Assembly (NCBI GenBank): GCA_030684815.1
Contig: JAUXXQ010000123.1
Location: 1-38,255 of the forward strand
DNA from: Methylobacter sp.
GTDB taxonomy: Bacteria > Pseudomonadota > Gammaproteobacteria > Methylococcales > Methylomonadaceae
Length of the DNA stretch: 38,255 bases
Reading direction: 5' to 3'
Below, piece after piece: positions 7,278 to 15,513 of this stretch (position 1 is the first letter of the stretch; each line of letters starts with the position of its first letter). The notes beneath the pieces were generated by a model. The model saw nothing but the letters and a program-made list of their open reading frames with translations, had not been told where the DNA came from and searched no databases. The translations under genes and the position numbers were made by a program.

Positions 7278-8594
7278 ATGAGCCTGCGTTACCAAATCAA
7301 TTTACGCATTTTGATCTCCTCCTTGTGTATTCTGCTATTGGGCGGCTCGATAGCCATCTGGCAGGCGCGTGACGCGGTCAATAAAGAGGTCGATTCATCC
7401 ATCAATCTGGCGGTGCAGCTGATTACTTTCGGCTTTGCCCAATCGCCGTTTAATGAAACCGACTGGCTGCCCCAATTTAATGCACTGAACAAAACCCGGC
7501 ATTTAAACATTCAATTAAAGACGGCTACAGGCGACATCATCAGCGTGACCCATCACAACCGGCAAGCCAGCCGCAAGGAAACGCCGCCGCGCTGGTTTAT
7601 CAAACTGGTCGAAGGCCGACATCCTAAAGCCGAACATCCTATCACCACGTCGGGCGGCAAACAGCTTATGTTGATTGTCCAGGCCAACCCGCTGGATGAA
7701 ATCACCGAAGTCTGGGAAGAAAGCATCGCCTTTTTCAGCTCGTTGTTTTTACTGACGCTGTTCACTTTTTTGGCGGTCAATCTGGCGTTCAACAAAGCGC
7801 TCAAATCCATTGCCATCATTGTCGATGCGCTAAAAGCCATTGAAACCGGGCAATACAGCCAGAAACTGCCGGACTTTTCGATTCAGGAATATGACAGCAT
7901 CGCCAAAGCCATCAATCACATGACTGGCGAACTCGATGCCAGTCAGCAACAAAACCGGGCCTTAACCCAACATACGCTGGCGATACAAGAGGACGAACGG
8001 CAGCGGCTGTCGCAAGAATTGCATGATGAACTAGGGCAATCACTGACCGCGATTAAGGTCATGGCAGTGACGGCAGGTCGTGCCCAAGCCGGTGCGCTGG
8101 GCGTTAAACAGGCGACCGAATCGATTGTCTCGGTCTGCGACCATTTAATGACCGTGGTGCGTTCGATGATGCATCAACTGCATCCGTTGGTGTTGACTGA
8201 ATTGGGTCTAAAAGCGACGATGGAAGACTTGTTAAATCACTGGGCGCAAAGGAATCCGGACTTAAAGCTCAATATCGCTTGCCCGGACGAAGTCGACACT
8301 CTGGAACAGAAAATCACCATACAAATATTCAGGGTGGTGCAAGAATGCCTGACTAACATTGTCCGCCATGCCGAGGCCAGCCAGGCTGAAATCAGCTTAG
8401 ACATCGGCCATCAACCCAAAACGCTGCGGCTGCAAGTGACCGACAATGGTCAGGGTTGCGCCATCGACCGCATTAACAGTGGTTTCGGCTTATTGGGTAT
8501 GCGCGAACGGATCAACAGCCTGGGCGGAAAATTCACCATCACAACCCAGCCACAGCAAGGCATGAGCATCACCGCAACCATTCCGCTATCATGA
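7278..8594 (+). CDS. MoxY/MxaY-like sensor histidine kinase
   Basis: A 438-residue inner-membrane kinase. TM1 spans about residues 9-28. A periplasmic region of about 120 residues resembles the LapD/MoxY N-terminal domain (PPRWFIKLV and NPLDEITEVWEE are characteristic). TM2 spans about 150-170. A HAMP-like linker, a HisKA_3 dimerisation/phosphoacceptor motif (ELHDELGQSLTAIK, H249) and a C-terminal HATPase_c (DNGQG, GFGLLGMRERI) follow. This is the NarX-type kinase class that pairs with LuxR-type regulators. It overlaps the downstream regulator by ATGA, so the two are co-translated. In Paracoccus and related bacteria MoxYX control methanol oxidation genes. The signal here is unknown, and the neighbouring sdh operon is a plausible but unproven target. 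Confidence 0.85.
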   Translation: MSLRYQINLRILISSLCILLLGGSIAIWQARDAVNKEVDSSINLAVQLITFGFAQSPFNETDWLPQFNALNKTRHLNIQLKTATGDIISVTHHNRQASRKETPPRWFIKLVEGRHPKAEHPITTSGGKQLMLIVQANPLDEITEVWEESIAFFSSLFLLTLFTFLAVNLAFNKALKSIAIIVDALKAIETGQYSQKLPDFSIQEYDSIAKAINHMTGELDASQQQNRALTQHTLAIQEDERQRLSQELHDELGQSLTAIKVMAVTAGRAQAGALGVKQATESIVSVCDHLMTVVRSMMHQLHPLVLTELGLKATMEDLLNHWAQRNPDLKLNIACPDEVDTLEQKITIQIFRVVQECLTNIVRHAEASQAEISLDIGHQPKTLRLQVTDNGQGCAIDRINSGFGLLGMRERINSLGGKFTITTQPQQGMSITATIPLS

Positions 8595-9223
8595 ACAAGA
8601 TAAAAGTCATATTGGTCGACGATCATGCCGTGGTGCGCGCAGGCTTCAGGATGCTGTTGTCAGCCGAAGCCGATATTGACGTGATCGCCGAAGCCGACCG
8701 GGGCGAGGCCGCCTGCCAGCTGTATCTGGAACAACAGCCGGATGTGCTGGTGCTGGACTTGTCGATGCCCGGCATCGGCGGACTGGAAAGCATACGCCGC
8801 ATCTGCAACCGCGACAGCAGCGCCAAAATACTGGTGTTTAGCGTCCACGATGAAATGGTTTATGTCGACAGGGCCATGGCAGCAGGCGCCAAGGGCTATA
8901 TCACCAAAAACAGCGCCCCGGATATTTTGGTCAGCGCGATACAGCAGATAGCCGCAGGCGAGATTTATATCGAACAGGGTTTGATGAAAAACCGGCCGTT
9001 ATTGCAAGATTACCAAGCCATTGTTGACAGTTTGTCGGCCAGAGAATTCGACGTGTTTTTGTTGTTGGCAAAAGGCCTGACCGCCCATAAAATCGCCGAT
9101 GAATTGTGTTTGGGTTATAAAACCGTTGCCAATTACGGCACTCAGATCAGAAGCAAACTCAAGGTGTCAAGCGTCGCCGAATTGGCGCACATTGCGCTGG
9201 TGCTGGGGATGATGAAGAATTGA
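8591..9223 (+). CDS. LuxR/NarL-family response regulator (MoxX-like)
   Basis: A 210-residue regulator with an N-terminal receiver domain (D10/D11 acidic pocket, phosphoacceptor D56 in VLVLDLSMPGIGG, lysine in AKGYITKNS). Its C-terminal LuxR-type HTH is LSAREFDVFLLLAKGLTAHKIAD, then YKTVANYGTQIRSKL. The ATG sits inside the kinase stop (ATGA overlap), so it is the cognate partner. Phosphorylation is expected to drive dimerisation and DNA binding. No binding sites could be assigned here. The name MoxX-like comes from the kinase; the regulator alone is not diagnostic. Confidence 0.88.
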   Translation: MNKIKVILVDDHAVVRAGFRMLLSAEADIDVIAEADRGEAACQLYLEQQPDVLVLDLSMPGIGGLESIRRICNRDSSAKILVFSVHDEMVYVDRAMAAGAKGYITKNSAPDILVSAIQQIAAGEIYIEQGLMKNRPLLQDYQAIVDSLSAREFDVFLLLAKGLTAHKIADELCLGYKTVANYGTQIRSKLKVSSVAELAHIALVLGMMKN

Positions 9224-9342
9224 AATGTACGGGGGCTCACTTAAGGCTATTTACTGAAAAAGACATACCCAAAATTGTCCACGAAAGCCACGCTTAACAC
9301 GAAAATCTCGTGAACTCTATTTCAAAAAGCCCAGCTTAATGC

Positions 9343-10491
<1,149 letters not shown>

Positions 10492-10555
10492 TTATTTTGT
10501 CGTTTTATAATTCCCACGCTCTGGCGCTCGTCTTTAGTTCACCGTTTTAGGCATT

Positions 10556-10634
10556 TGGGAACGAGTACGCATGTGGGAGCGGTCACCGGCCGCGAACAAT
10601 ACTGCTCTGTTCGCGGCCGGGTGGCCGCTCCCAC
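10556..10634. repeat. Compound inverted repeat between yffB and dapE
   Basis: A long hairpin at 10573-10634 pairs GTGGGAGCGGTCACC (10573-10587) and the following GGCCGCGAACA with the opposite arm ending at 10634, with one mismatch and one bulged base. It is flanked by TTGGGAACGAGTACGC (about 10556-10571). The same modules occur in opposite orientation at 4248-4303. The sequence at 10511-10550 (TTCCCACGCTCTGG and onward) looks like a decayed copy of the 4051 repeat. On the dapE transcript the hairpin would be in the leader and could stabilise or terminate the message. Confidence 0.75.
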
Positions 10635-10647
10635 AGTTATCCGTATC

Positions 10648-11010
10648 CTATGGTTTTTTGTGCATGGCCAAGCCGGCATAGCTATCCTCTTTAGCGCTAA
10701 ACCCCAAGATTAGTTTATCGCCAAGATCCAAAACCGGGCGCTTAATCAAGGTAGGCGTATCCAGCATCAACTGAAGTGCTTTTTCCTGGCTCAAATCGCT
10801 TTGCTGCTCGGCGCTAAGTTGCCGCCAGCTGGTGCTGCTGCGGTTAAGCAGCTTCTTCCAATCCAAATGCGCGGCAAAATGCTGTAACAATTCGGGCGTG
10901 AGCCCATCGACGCGAAAATCATGGAAATGATAGGCTATGCCGTGTTGATCAAGCCAATTGCGCGCTTTTTTGACCGTGTCGCAGTTTTTGATGCCGTACA
11001 GCGTGGTCAT
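10648..11010 (-). CDS. yffB: ArsC/Spx-family reductase-like protein YffB
   Basis: A 120-residue thioredoxin-fold protein of the ArsC/Spx superfamily. It opens with TLYGIKNCDTVKKARNWLD, giving one N-terminal cysteine (C10) in a CxxxxK arrangement, and ends with the family stretch PTLIKRPVLDLGDKLILGFSAKE. Only the single catalytic cysteine position is present, as in YffB. Arsenate reduction should not be assumed; YffB proteins are described as glutathione-dependent thiol reductases of unclear substrate. The yffB-dapE order is the same as in E. coli. It starts 4 nt after the small acidic gene upstream. Confidence 0.85.
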   Translation of the reverse strand: MTTLYGIKNCDTVKKARNWLDQHGIAYHFHDFRVDGLTPELLQHFAAHLDWKKLLNRSSTSWRQLSAEQQSDLSQEKALQLMLDTPTLIKRPVLDLGDKLILGFSAKEDSYAGLAMHKKP

Positions 11011-11014
11011 AATT

Positions 11015-11257
11015 TTACAATTGGCTGTTCAGCAATTCGTCGATACTGGGCAGTTCCTTGTCAGATTTACAGCGAACCTTATAAAGGTCAACGAATTCCA
11101 TAAGGGCTTGCTCCAGATCGGCCAGAATTTCTTCTTCATTTTCGCGCTCATCTTCAGGTACATCGTCGGATTCCAGATATTCGTGTTGCAGCGCGACTTC
11201 GCTGTTTAAAGCCAGTGTGGCGTAAATGATGGCATTGTTGGTGATTTGTTCGCTCAT
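11015..11257 (-). CDS. Small acidic protein of unknown function
   Basis: An 80-residue protein that I do not recognise. It is strongly acidic in the middle (ESDDVPEDERENEEEILADLEQ), predicted mostly helical, with no cysteines apart from one in KVRCKSDK, no signal peptide and no membrane segment. It is taken as real because it is spaced in series with its neighbours (42 bp after the DUF1456 gene and 4 nt before yffB) on the same strand, and the ATG at 11257 is followed by a clean frame. A role as a small adaptor is possible but unsupported. Confidence 0.65.
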   Translation of the reverse strand: MSEQITNNAIIYATLALNSEVALQHEYLESDDVPEDERENEEEILADLEQALMEFVDLYKVRCKSDKELPSIDELLNSQL

Positions 11258-11299
11258 GGTATTTGACCTGGTTAATGTATTGGAAAAAGTGGGGAAAGA

Positions 11300-11770
11300 T
11301 CAGTCCTGTTCTCTAAAACGGACAGTCAAACCTTGTAAAAAATTTCGTAAAATCTGATCGCCGCATTCGCGGTGATGTTTGTGGCCTTTTTTCCGGAAAA
11401 AAGAGCTGAGTTCGCCTTTAGACAGCTCAAAATCAGCCAGTTTTAAAGTCGTCAGCATGTCTTCTTCTTTAAACTCTAAGGCGATACGCAATTTTTTAAG
11501 GATAGTGTTATTAGTAAGCGGTTCCGGCTTTTTAGCTTCTGCCGGAGGATTTTCCTGCTTGCCTCTTCGGTAGATAATCAGCCCGTCTAAAAACTGTTCC
11601 ATCAGCTTATTATTCAACGGCACATAATCGGCTTCATTGTCTTTTTTCAGCAGCGGCAGCAATTGCTCCCGGCTTATTTCAACGTCGCCCAAGGCGAAAA
11701 TGACTATCATGTCCTGATCTTTCAGCTCTAAAGCGTAGCGCAACCGGCGTAATACATCGTTGTTTATCAT
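11300..11770 (-). CDS. DUF1456 family protein (YehS-like)
   Basis: A 156-residue protein made of two tandem DUF1456 repeats: NNDVLRRLRYALELKDQDMIVIFALGDVEISREQL (about residues 3-37) and NNTILKKLRIALEFKEEDMLTTLKLADFELSKGEL (about 91-125), joined by a proline-rich linker. Each repeat ends with a helix of the type FLDGLIIYRRG or FLQGLTVRFRE. E. coli YehS has the same two-repeat plan. The function of the family is not established. It sits 17 nt after the Uma2-family gene, inside a run of lysine-pathway genes. Confidence 0.88.
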   Translation of the reverse strand: MINNDVLRRLRYALELKDQDMIVIFALGDVEISREQLLPLLKKDNEADYVPLNNKLMEQFLDGLIIYRRGKQENPPAEAKKPEPLTNNTILKKLRIALEFKEEDMLTTLKLADFELSKGELSSFFRKKGHKHHRECGDQILRNFLQGLTVRFREQD

Positions 11771-11787
11771 TAGTTTTATGTGAAAAG

Positions 11788-12390
11788 TTAGGAGGACTGT
11801 ACAGGGGCTTGCGCTTTTTCCTGCAAAAAAGCCATGACATCGTCATTGTCGACTTGATAATAAATGTCTTCAACAAGAAGAGTAAGGCCCAGTGATTCAA
11901 ACGTAATCGTATCGCCCAGATAGTAATAAAAGGATTGCCAATGTTCTTTTCTTCTAAACACCTCAATTTCGGCAATCGTTTGATCAATTAAAACATACTC
12001 TTCTAAAGTCGGGATAGCTTGGTATTTCAAACGCTTGGCATTTTTATCAAACTTTCGGGTCGATGGCGATAAGACTTCGACAATAATGACCGGCGATTGT
12101 TTGTAATACTCGGAGTCATTATTTTTGTCGCAAACCACCATCACATCGGGATAGAAAAAGTCATCGCCGACTTTGACTTTCATGTCGGCTATAAATGTTC
12201 TGCAAGGTGTGCCCTTTAATTGACCCTTTAGTTCAGCAAATAAATTGCCTGACAGTAAGTTATGATTCTCACTCGCCCCAGCCATGGCATAAACTTCGCC
12301 ATCAATGAACTCGTGCTTAAATTCTGCAATCAGTTCGCCCTGAAGATAGTCTTCTTCGCTTATCCGATTGTTGGCGTAGTTCAAGCTCAT
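11788..12390 (-). CDS. Uma2-family (DUF820) PD-(D/E)XK nuclease-like protein
   Basis: A 200-residue protein with the Uma2/DUF820 core: HEFIDGEVYAMAGAS (about residues 26-40), FYPDVMVVCD (D82) and VIIVEVLSPSTRKFDKNAKR (E105). Together these give the acidic residues and lysine expected of a PD-(D/E)XK fold. The biological substrate of the family is unknown and nuclease activity is predicted from fold only. Copies are common in cyanobacteria and in scattered proteobacteria, often as mobile families. Here it lies between dapD and the DUF1456 gene on the same strand, which makes it a probable later insertion into the dap operon. Confidence 0.88.
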   Translation of the reverse strand: MSLNYANNRISEEDYLQGELIAEFKHEFIDGEVYAMAGASENHNLLSGNLFAELKGQLKGTPCRTFIADMKVKVGDDFFYPDVMVVCDKNNDSEYYKQSPVIIVEVLSPSTRKFDKNAKRLKYQAIPTLEEYVLIDQTIAEIEVFRRKEHWQSFYYYLGDTITFESLGLTLLVEDIYYQVDNDDVMAFLQEKAQAPVQSS

Positions 12391-12430
12391 GGTTTTATTC
12401 CTATATTATCTGGGGCGAATTGAAACCGGC

Positions 12431-13249
12431 TTAATCCCGCAACAACTCATTAATGCCGGTTTTGCTGCGGGTGCGCTCATCAACTTGTTTGATGATCACC
12501 GCGCAATACAGGCTGTAGCTGCCATCGGCTGACGGCAGGTTGCCTGAAACCACTACAGAACCGGCCGGAATGCGGCCGTAGCTGATTTCGCCTGTCATGC
12601 GGTTGAAAATTTTGGTGCTTTGGCCGATGTAAACGCCCATGGAAATGACGCAGCCGTCTTCAACAATGACGCCTTCGACAATTTCGGAACGTGCGCCGAT
12701 AAAGCAATTGTCGCCGATAATGGTGGGGTTGGCCTGCAAAGGCTCCAATACGCCGCCGATGCCGACGCCGCCGGATAAATGCACGTTTTTGCCGATTTGT
12801 GCGCAAGAACCGACCGTCACCCAGGTGTCAACCATGGTGCCGCTGTCCACATAAGCGCCAATATTGACATAAGACGGCATTAAAATGGCACCCGGCGCAA
12901 TGTAGGAACCGTGACGCGCAACCGCGTTGGGCACCACGCGCACACCGGCTTTGGCGAAATCTTCCTCGCTGTAATTCGAGTATTTGCACTCGACTTTATC
13001 GTAATAACGGGTGTTGCCGCCGTCCATCAAACGGTTGTCGTTAATGCGGAAAGACAACAGCACGGCTTTTTTCAGCCATTGATGCGTCACCCAATCGCCA
13101 TCGATTTTTTCAGCGACGCGCAAAGTGCCGCTATCGAGCTGTTTGAGTACATCAGTGACAGCGCTGCGCACTTCGGCAGTGGCGTTAGCCGGGGTGATGT
13201 CGGCACGAATTTCAAAAGCAGCGTTAATAATTTGTTCTAGTTGTGACAT
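12431..13249 (-). CDS. dapD: Tetrahydrodipicolinate N-succinyltransferase
   Basis: A 272-residue acyltransferase that transfers succinyl from succinyl-CoA to tetrahydrodipicolinate, the first committed step of the succinylase branch to lysine. The left-handed beta-helix hexapeptide repeats are visible in [36 protein letters not shown] (given in part) and [18 protein letters not shown], followed by the C-terminal [13 protein letters not shown]. The length is nearly that of the E. coli enzyme (274). It starts 8 nt after the dapC stop. Confidence 0.97.
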   Translation of the reverse strand: MSQLEQIINAAFEIRADITPANATAEVRSAVTDVLKQLDSGTLRVAEKIDGDWVTHQWLKKAVLLSFRINDNRLMDGGNTRYYDKVECKYSNYSEEDFAKAGVRVVPNAVARHGSYIAPGAILMPSYVNIGAYVDSGTMVDTWVTVGSCAQIGKNVHLSGGVGIGGVLEPLQANPTIIGDNCFIGARSEIVEGVIVEDGCVISMGVYIGQSTKIFNRMTGEISYGRIPAGSVVVSGNLPSADGSYSLYCAVIIKQVDERTRSKTGINELLRD

Positions 13250-13257
13250 GGTTTTTT

Positions 13258-14457
13258 CTACAAAGAGTTAAGGAAAATTTTAATACGGTTGGCGGCGTCT
13301 TTGCATTCCTCCAAGGGCGCAACCAAGGCAATTCTGACATGGTTAAGGCCGGGATTGATACCGTCAAAATCGCGGGATAGAAAGCTTCCGGGCAGCACGG
13401 TGATGTTTTGCTGGGCGAATAATTGCCTGGCGAATTCGGTATCGGCAATCGGCGTTTTCAACCAGACATAAAAACTCGCCGGCGGCTTGATGACGGTGCA
13501 AACATCGCCAAGAAGTTCGATAAACGCGGCGAATTTTTCCCGGTACAAACGCCGGTTTTCGATAACGTGAGCCTCATCCTGCCACGCCTGAATGCTGGCG
13601 TGTTGCGTCGGCAACGGCATCACGCAGCCGTGATAAGTCCGGTAGTGAAAATAGGCTTTCAGCAGTTCGGCATCGCCTGCGACAAAGCCCGAACGCAAGC
13701 CCGGCGCATTGGAGCGTTTGGACAAGCTGTGAAAAACCACGCAGCGTTTGAAAGCCGTGTTGCCCCTATTATAAGCGGTTTGCAGCAAGCTAGGCGGCGG
13801 GTTGGCTTCGTCGTCGTAAATTTCGCTGTAGCACTCGTCGGAAGCAATGACAAAATCGTATTTTTCCGCCAACTTGAGCAATTTTTCGAGGCTGGCTTGA
13901 TCAATCACCGCGCCGGTCGGGTTGCCGGGCGAACAGATATAAATCAGCTGGCAGCGTTGCCAGATTTCTTCCGGTACCGCATCAAAATCCGGTAAATAAG
14001 CGGATTCTTCCAGCGTGTTCAGAAAATAAGGTTCAGCCCCCGCCAGTAACGCCGCGCCTTCGTAAATCTGATAAAACGGGTTCGGCATGATCACCACAGG
14101 CTGTGCTTTAGTCGAATCAATCAAACATTGGGCAAACGAAAACAGCGCTTCACGCGTACCGTTGACCGGCAAAACCTGAGTTTCCGCATCAATAAAATCA
14201 GCCGGAATCTGAAAACGACGGCTGATCCAGTTGGCAATCGCCTGTCTGAGTTCCAAAATGCCTTTAGTAGTCGGATAGTTAGACAAGCCGTGCAAATGGG
14301 TCAACAGCGCTTCCTGAATCAAATGCGGCGTGGCATGGGTCGGCTCGCCCATTGACAAAGCGATATGCGCCTTATCTTTAGGCGGAACAATGCCGTGTTT
14401 AAGTTGCGCCAGTTTTTCAAACGGATAAGGATGTAAATGTTTTAAATTCGGAGTCAT
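13258..14457 (-). CDS. dapC: Succinyldiaminopimelate aminotransferase
   Basis: A 399-residue fold-type I PLP aminotransferase. The Schiff-base lysine is K247 in [36 protein letters not shown] and the C-terminal arginine in HVRIALV are further landmarks. It converts N-succinyl-2-amino-6-ketopimelate to N-succinyl-LL-diaminopimelate. The specific role is supported by its position directly upstream of dapD. Its ATG overlaps the stop codon of the M48 peptidase gene (TAATG), so it is translated by coupling. Confidence 0.92.
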   Translation of the reverse strand: MTPNLKHLHPYPFEKLAQLKHGIVPPKDKAHIALSMGEPTHATPHLIQEALLTHLHGLSNYPTTKGILELRQAIANWISRRFQIPADFIDAETQVLPVNGTREALFSFAQCLIDSTKAQPVVIMPNPFYQIYEGAALLAGAEPYFLNTLEESAYLPDFDAVPEEIWQRCQLIYICSPGNPTGAVIDQASLEKLLKLAEKYDFVIASDECYSEIYDDEANPPPSLLQTAYNRGNTAFKRCVVFHSLSKRSNAPGLRSGFVAGDAELLKAYFHYRTYHGCVMPLPTQHASIQAWQDEAHVIENRRLYREKFAAFIELLGDVCTVIKPPASFYVWLKTPIADTEFARQLFAQQNITVLPGSFLSRDFDGINPGLNHVRIALVAPLEECKDAANRIKIFLNSL

Positions 14458-15245
14458 TAATTACAACGCGGTTGTTTGCCTTGTGCCTGAGCTTGCTGAA
14501 ATATCGCCATGGCTTGCGGCATGCGCCGTTCCAATTCCTGAATGCGGGTGGCATGGGAGGGATGGGTCGACATAAATTCAAGTGGTTGCTGGCCTTGTGC
14601 GGCCTGCGCCATTTTCTGCCACAAGCTGATACTTTGCCGAGGATCAAAACCGGCTTTGGCCATCAAATCCAGGCCGATGGCGTCGGCTTCGCTCTCATGG
14701 GTGCGGCTGTAAGGCATCAATATGCCGTATTCCGCGCCAATACCGAGCAGGCCTAAAGCGGCTTGCCCCATTGCGGTTTGCGGTGCGCTGACCGCTTGCA
14801 CAATGCTCATGCCCGAACTGACGGCCATTTGCTGCGAGGCGCGTTCATTGCTGTGTTTGGCGAGAACGTGGCCGATTTCATGGCCGATCACCGAGGCTAA
14901 TTGATCCTGATTGTTGGCCAGCGCAATCATGCCGGTATGGATGCCGATTTTGTTGCCGGGCAATGCAAAAGCGTTGGGGGTTTTGTCTTCAAACACCACC
15001 ACTTCCCAGTTACCGCCGACTATTTGGGTCATAGCACCGGCAATACAGCTCGCGACCCGATTGTACTGATTATTGCTGCTGACTGGCTTTTTCTGTTTCA
15101 GGTCATTGAAAGCCTGCAGGCCCATCTGGTCGATTTGTGCATCAGGCATGAAAACAAATTGACTTCTACCTGTAGGGCTGGTGATACAGGCACTGAGTAA
15201 ACAGGCAGTCATTAAGGCAGGTAATGTTTTTTTGAACTTTAGCAT
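14457..15245 (-). CDS. M48-family metallopeptidase, periplasmic lipoprotein (LoiP/YcaL-like)
   Basis: A 262-residue zinc peptidase. A lipoprotein signal peptide ends in LLSAC, with the lipidated cysteine at C20. The M48 active site is HEIGH (H122, E123, H126), with the third zinc ligand E184 in ESEADAIG. The size and order match the LoiP/YcaL group of envelope quality-control peptidases that act on outer-membrane proteins. It is the first gene of the run that continues into dapC and dapD. A TIR element and a perfect hairpin lie upstream. Confidence 0.9.
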   Translation of the reverse strand: MLKFKKTLPALMTACLLSACITSPTGRSQFVFMPDAQIDQMGLQAFNDLKQKKPVSSNNQYNRVASCIAGAMTQIVGGNWEVVVFEDKTPNAFALPGNKIGIHTGMIALANNQDQLASVIGHEIGHVLAKHSNERASQQMAVSSGMSIVQAVSAPQTAMGQAALGLLGIGAEYGILMPYSRTHESEADAIGLDLMAKAGFDPRQSISLWQKMAQAAQGQQPLEFMSTHPSHATRIQELERRMPQAMAIFQQAQAQGKQPRCN

Positions 15246-15319
15246 AACTAATGGCCGGTAGTTTCAAGGTGACGGTCATTTTAACGTAACTTGTTATCGG
15301 GAGTTTAAAAATGTAATTT

Positions 15320-15450
15320 GTAACTGCTCAGAGAAAAAAATAATGGGAACACGGATTTCACTGATAAGACAGATTTACACGGATTTTCAAATAGTCTTTT
15401 AATCAGTCATTATCCGTCTAATCAGTGCCATCCGTGTTCCATTTAAAATT
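15320..15450. mobile_element. TIR element, copy 2 (upstream of the M48 gene)
   Basis: It starts with GTAACTGCTCAG (15320-15331) and carries the same interior as the copies at 6910 and 30456: AACACGGATT, AAGACAGATTTACACGG, CTTTTAATCAG, TTATCCGTC, then GCCATCCGTGTTCC. The right terminal repeat is missing. Instead the sequence runs directly into the perfect hairpin at 15451-15499. It fills the gap between the 5' end of the M48 gene and the 3' end of the glucan synthase gene. Confidence 0.7.
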
Positions 15451-15499
15451 ATTGCCACGAAGGACACGAAGTTTTGGTCTTCGTGTCCTTCGTGGCAAT
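15451..15499. terminator. Perfect 21-bp hairpin (CACGAAGGACACGAAG type)
   Basis: Positions 15451-15471 are the exact reverse complement of 15479-15499, with a 7-nt loop. It lies 15 bp beyond the glucan synthase stop codon and could serve as its terminator, although no T-run follows. A relative with the same modular arms is at 30661-30707, also next to a TIR element. A degenerate relative may exist around 9269-9312. Confidence 0.65.
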
Positions 15500-15513
15500 A
15501 CCATCAACACAAC

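Noticed and set aside
7840-8850. CRISPR-like or tandem-repeat structure in the kinase/regulator genes
   Set aside because: No regularly spaced direct repeats were found here or anywhere else in the window; the only tandem pair is at 30784-30885.
9240-9342. Inverted sequence CCACGAAAGCCACG..AACACGAAAATCTCGTGAAC between the regulator gene and dapE as another hairpin
   Set aside because: It resembles a decayed relative of the 15451 hairpin, but pairing is poor and too uncertain to list as a feature.
10648-11010. Arsenate reductase (arsC) as the name for the ArsC-family gene
   Set aside because: The family context (next to dapE) and the C-terminal sequence fit YffB; there are no other arsenic genes nearby.
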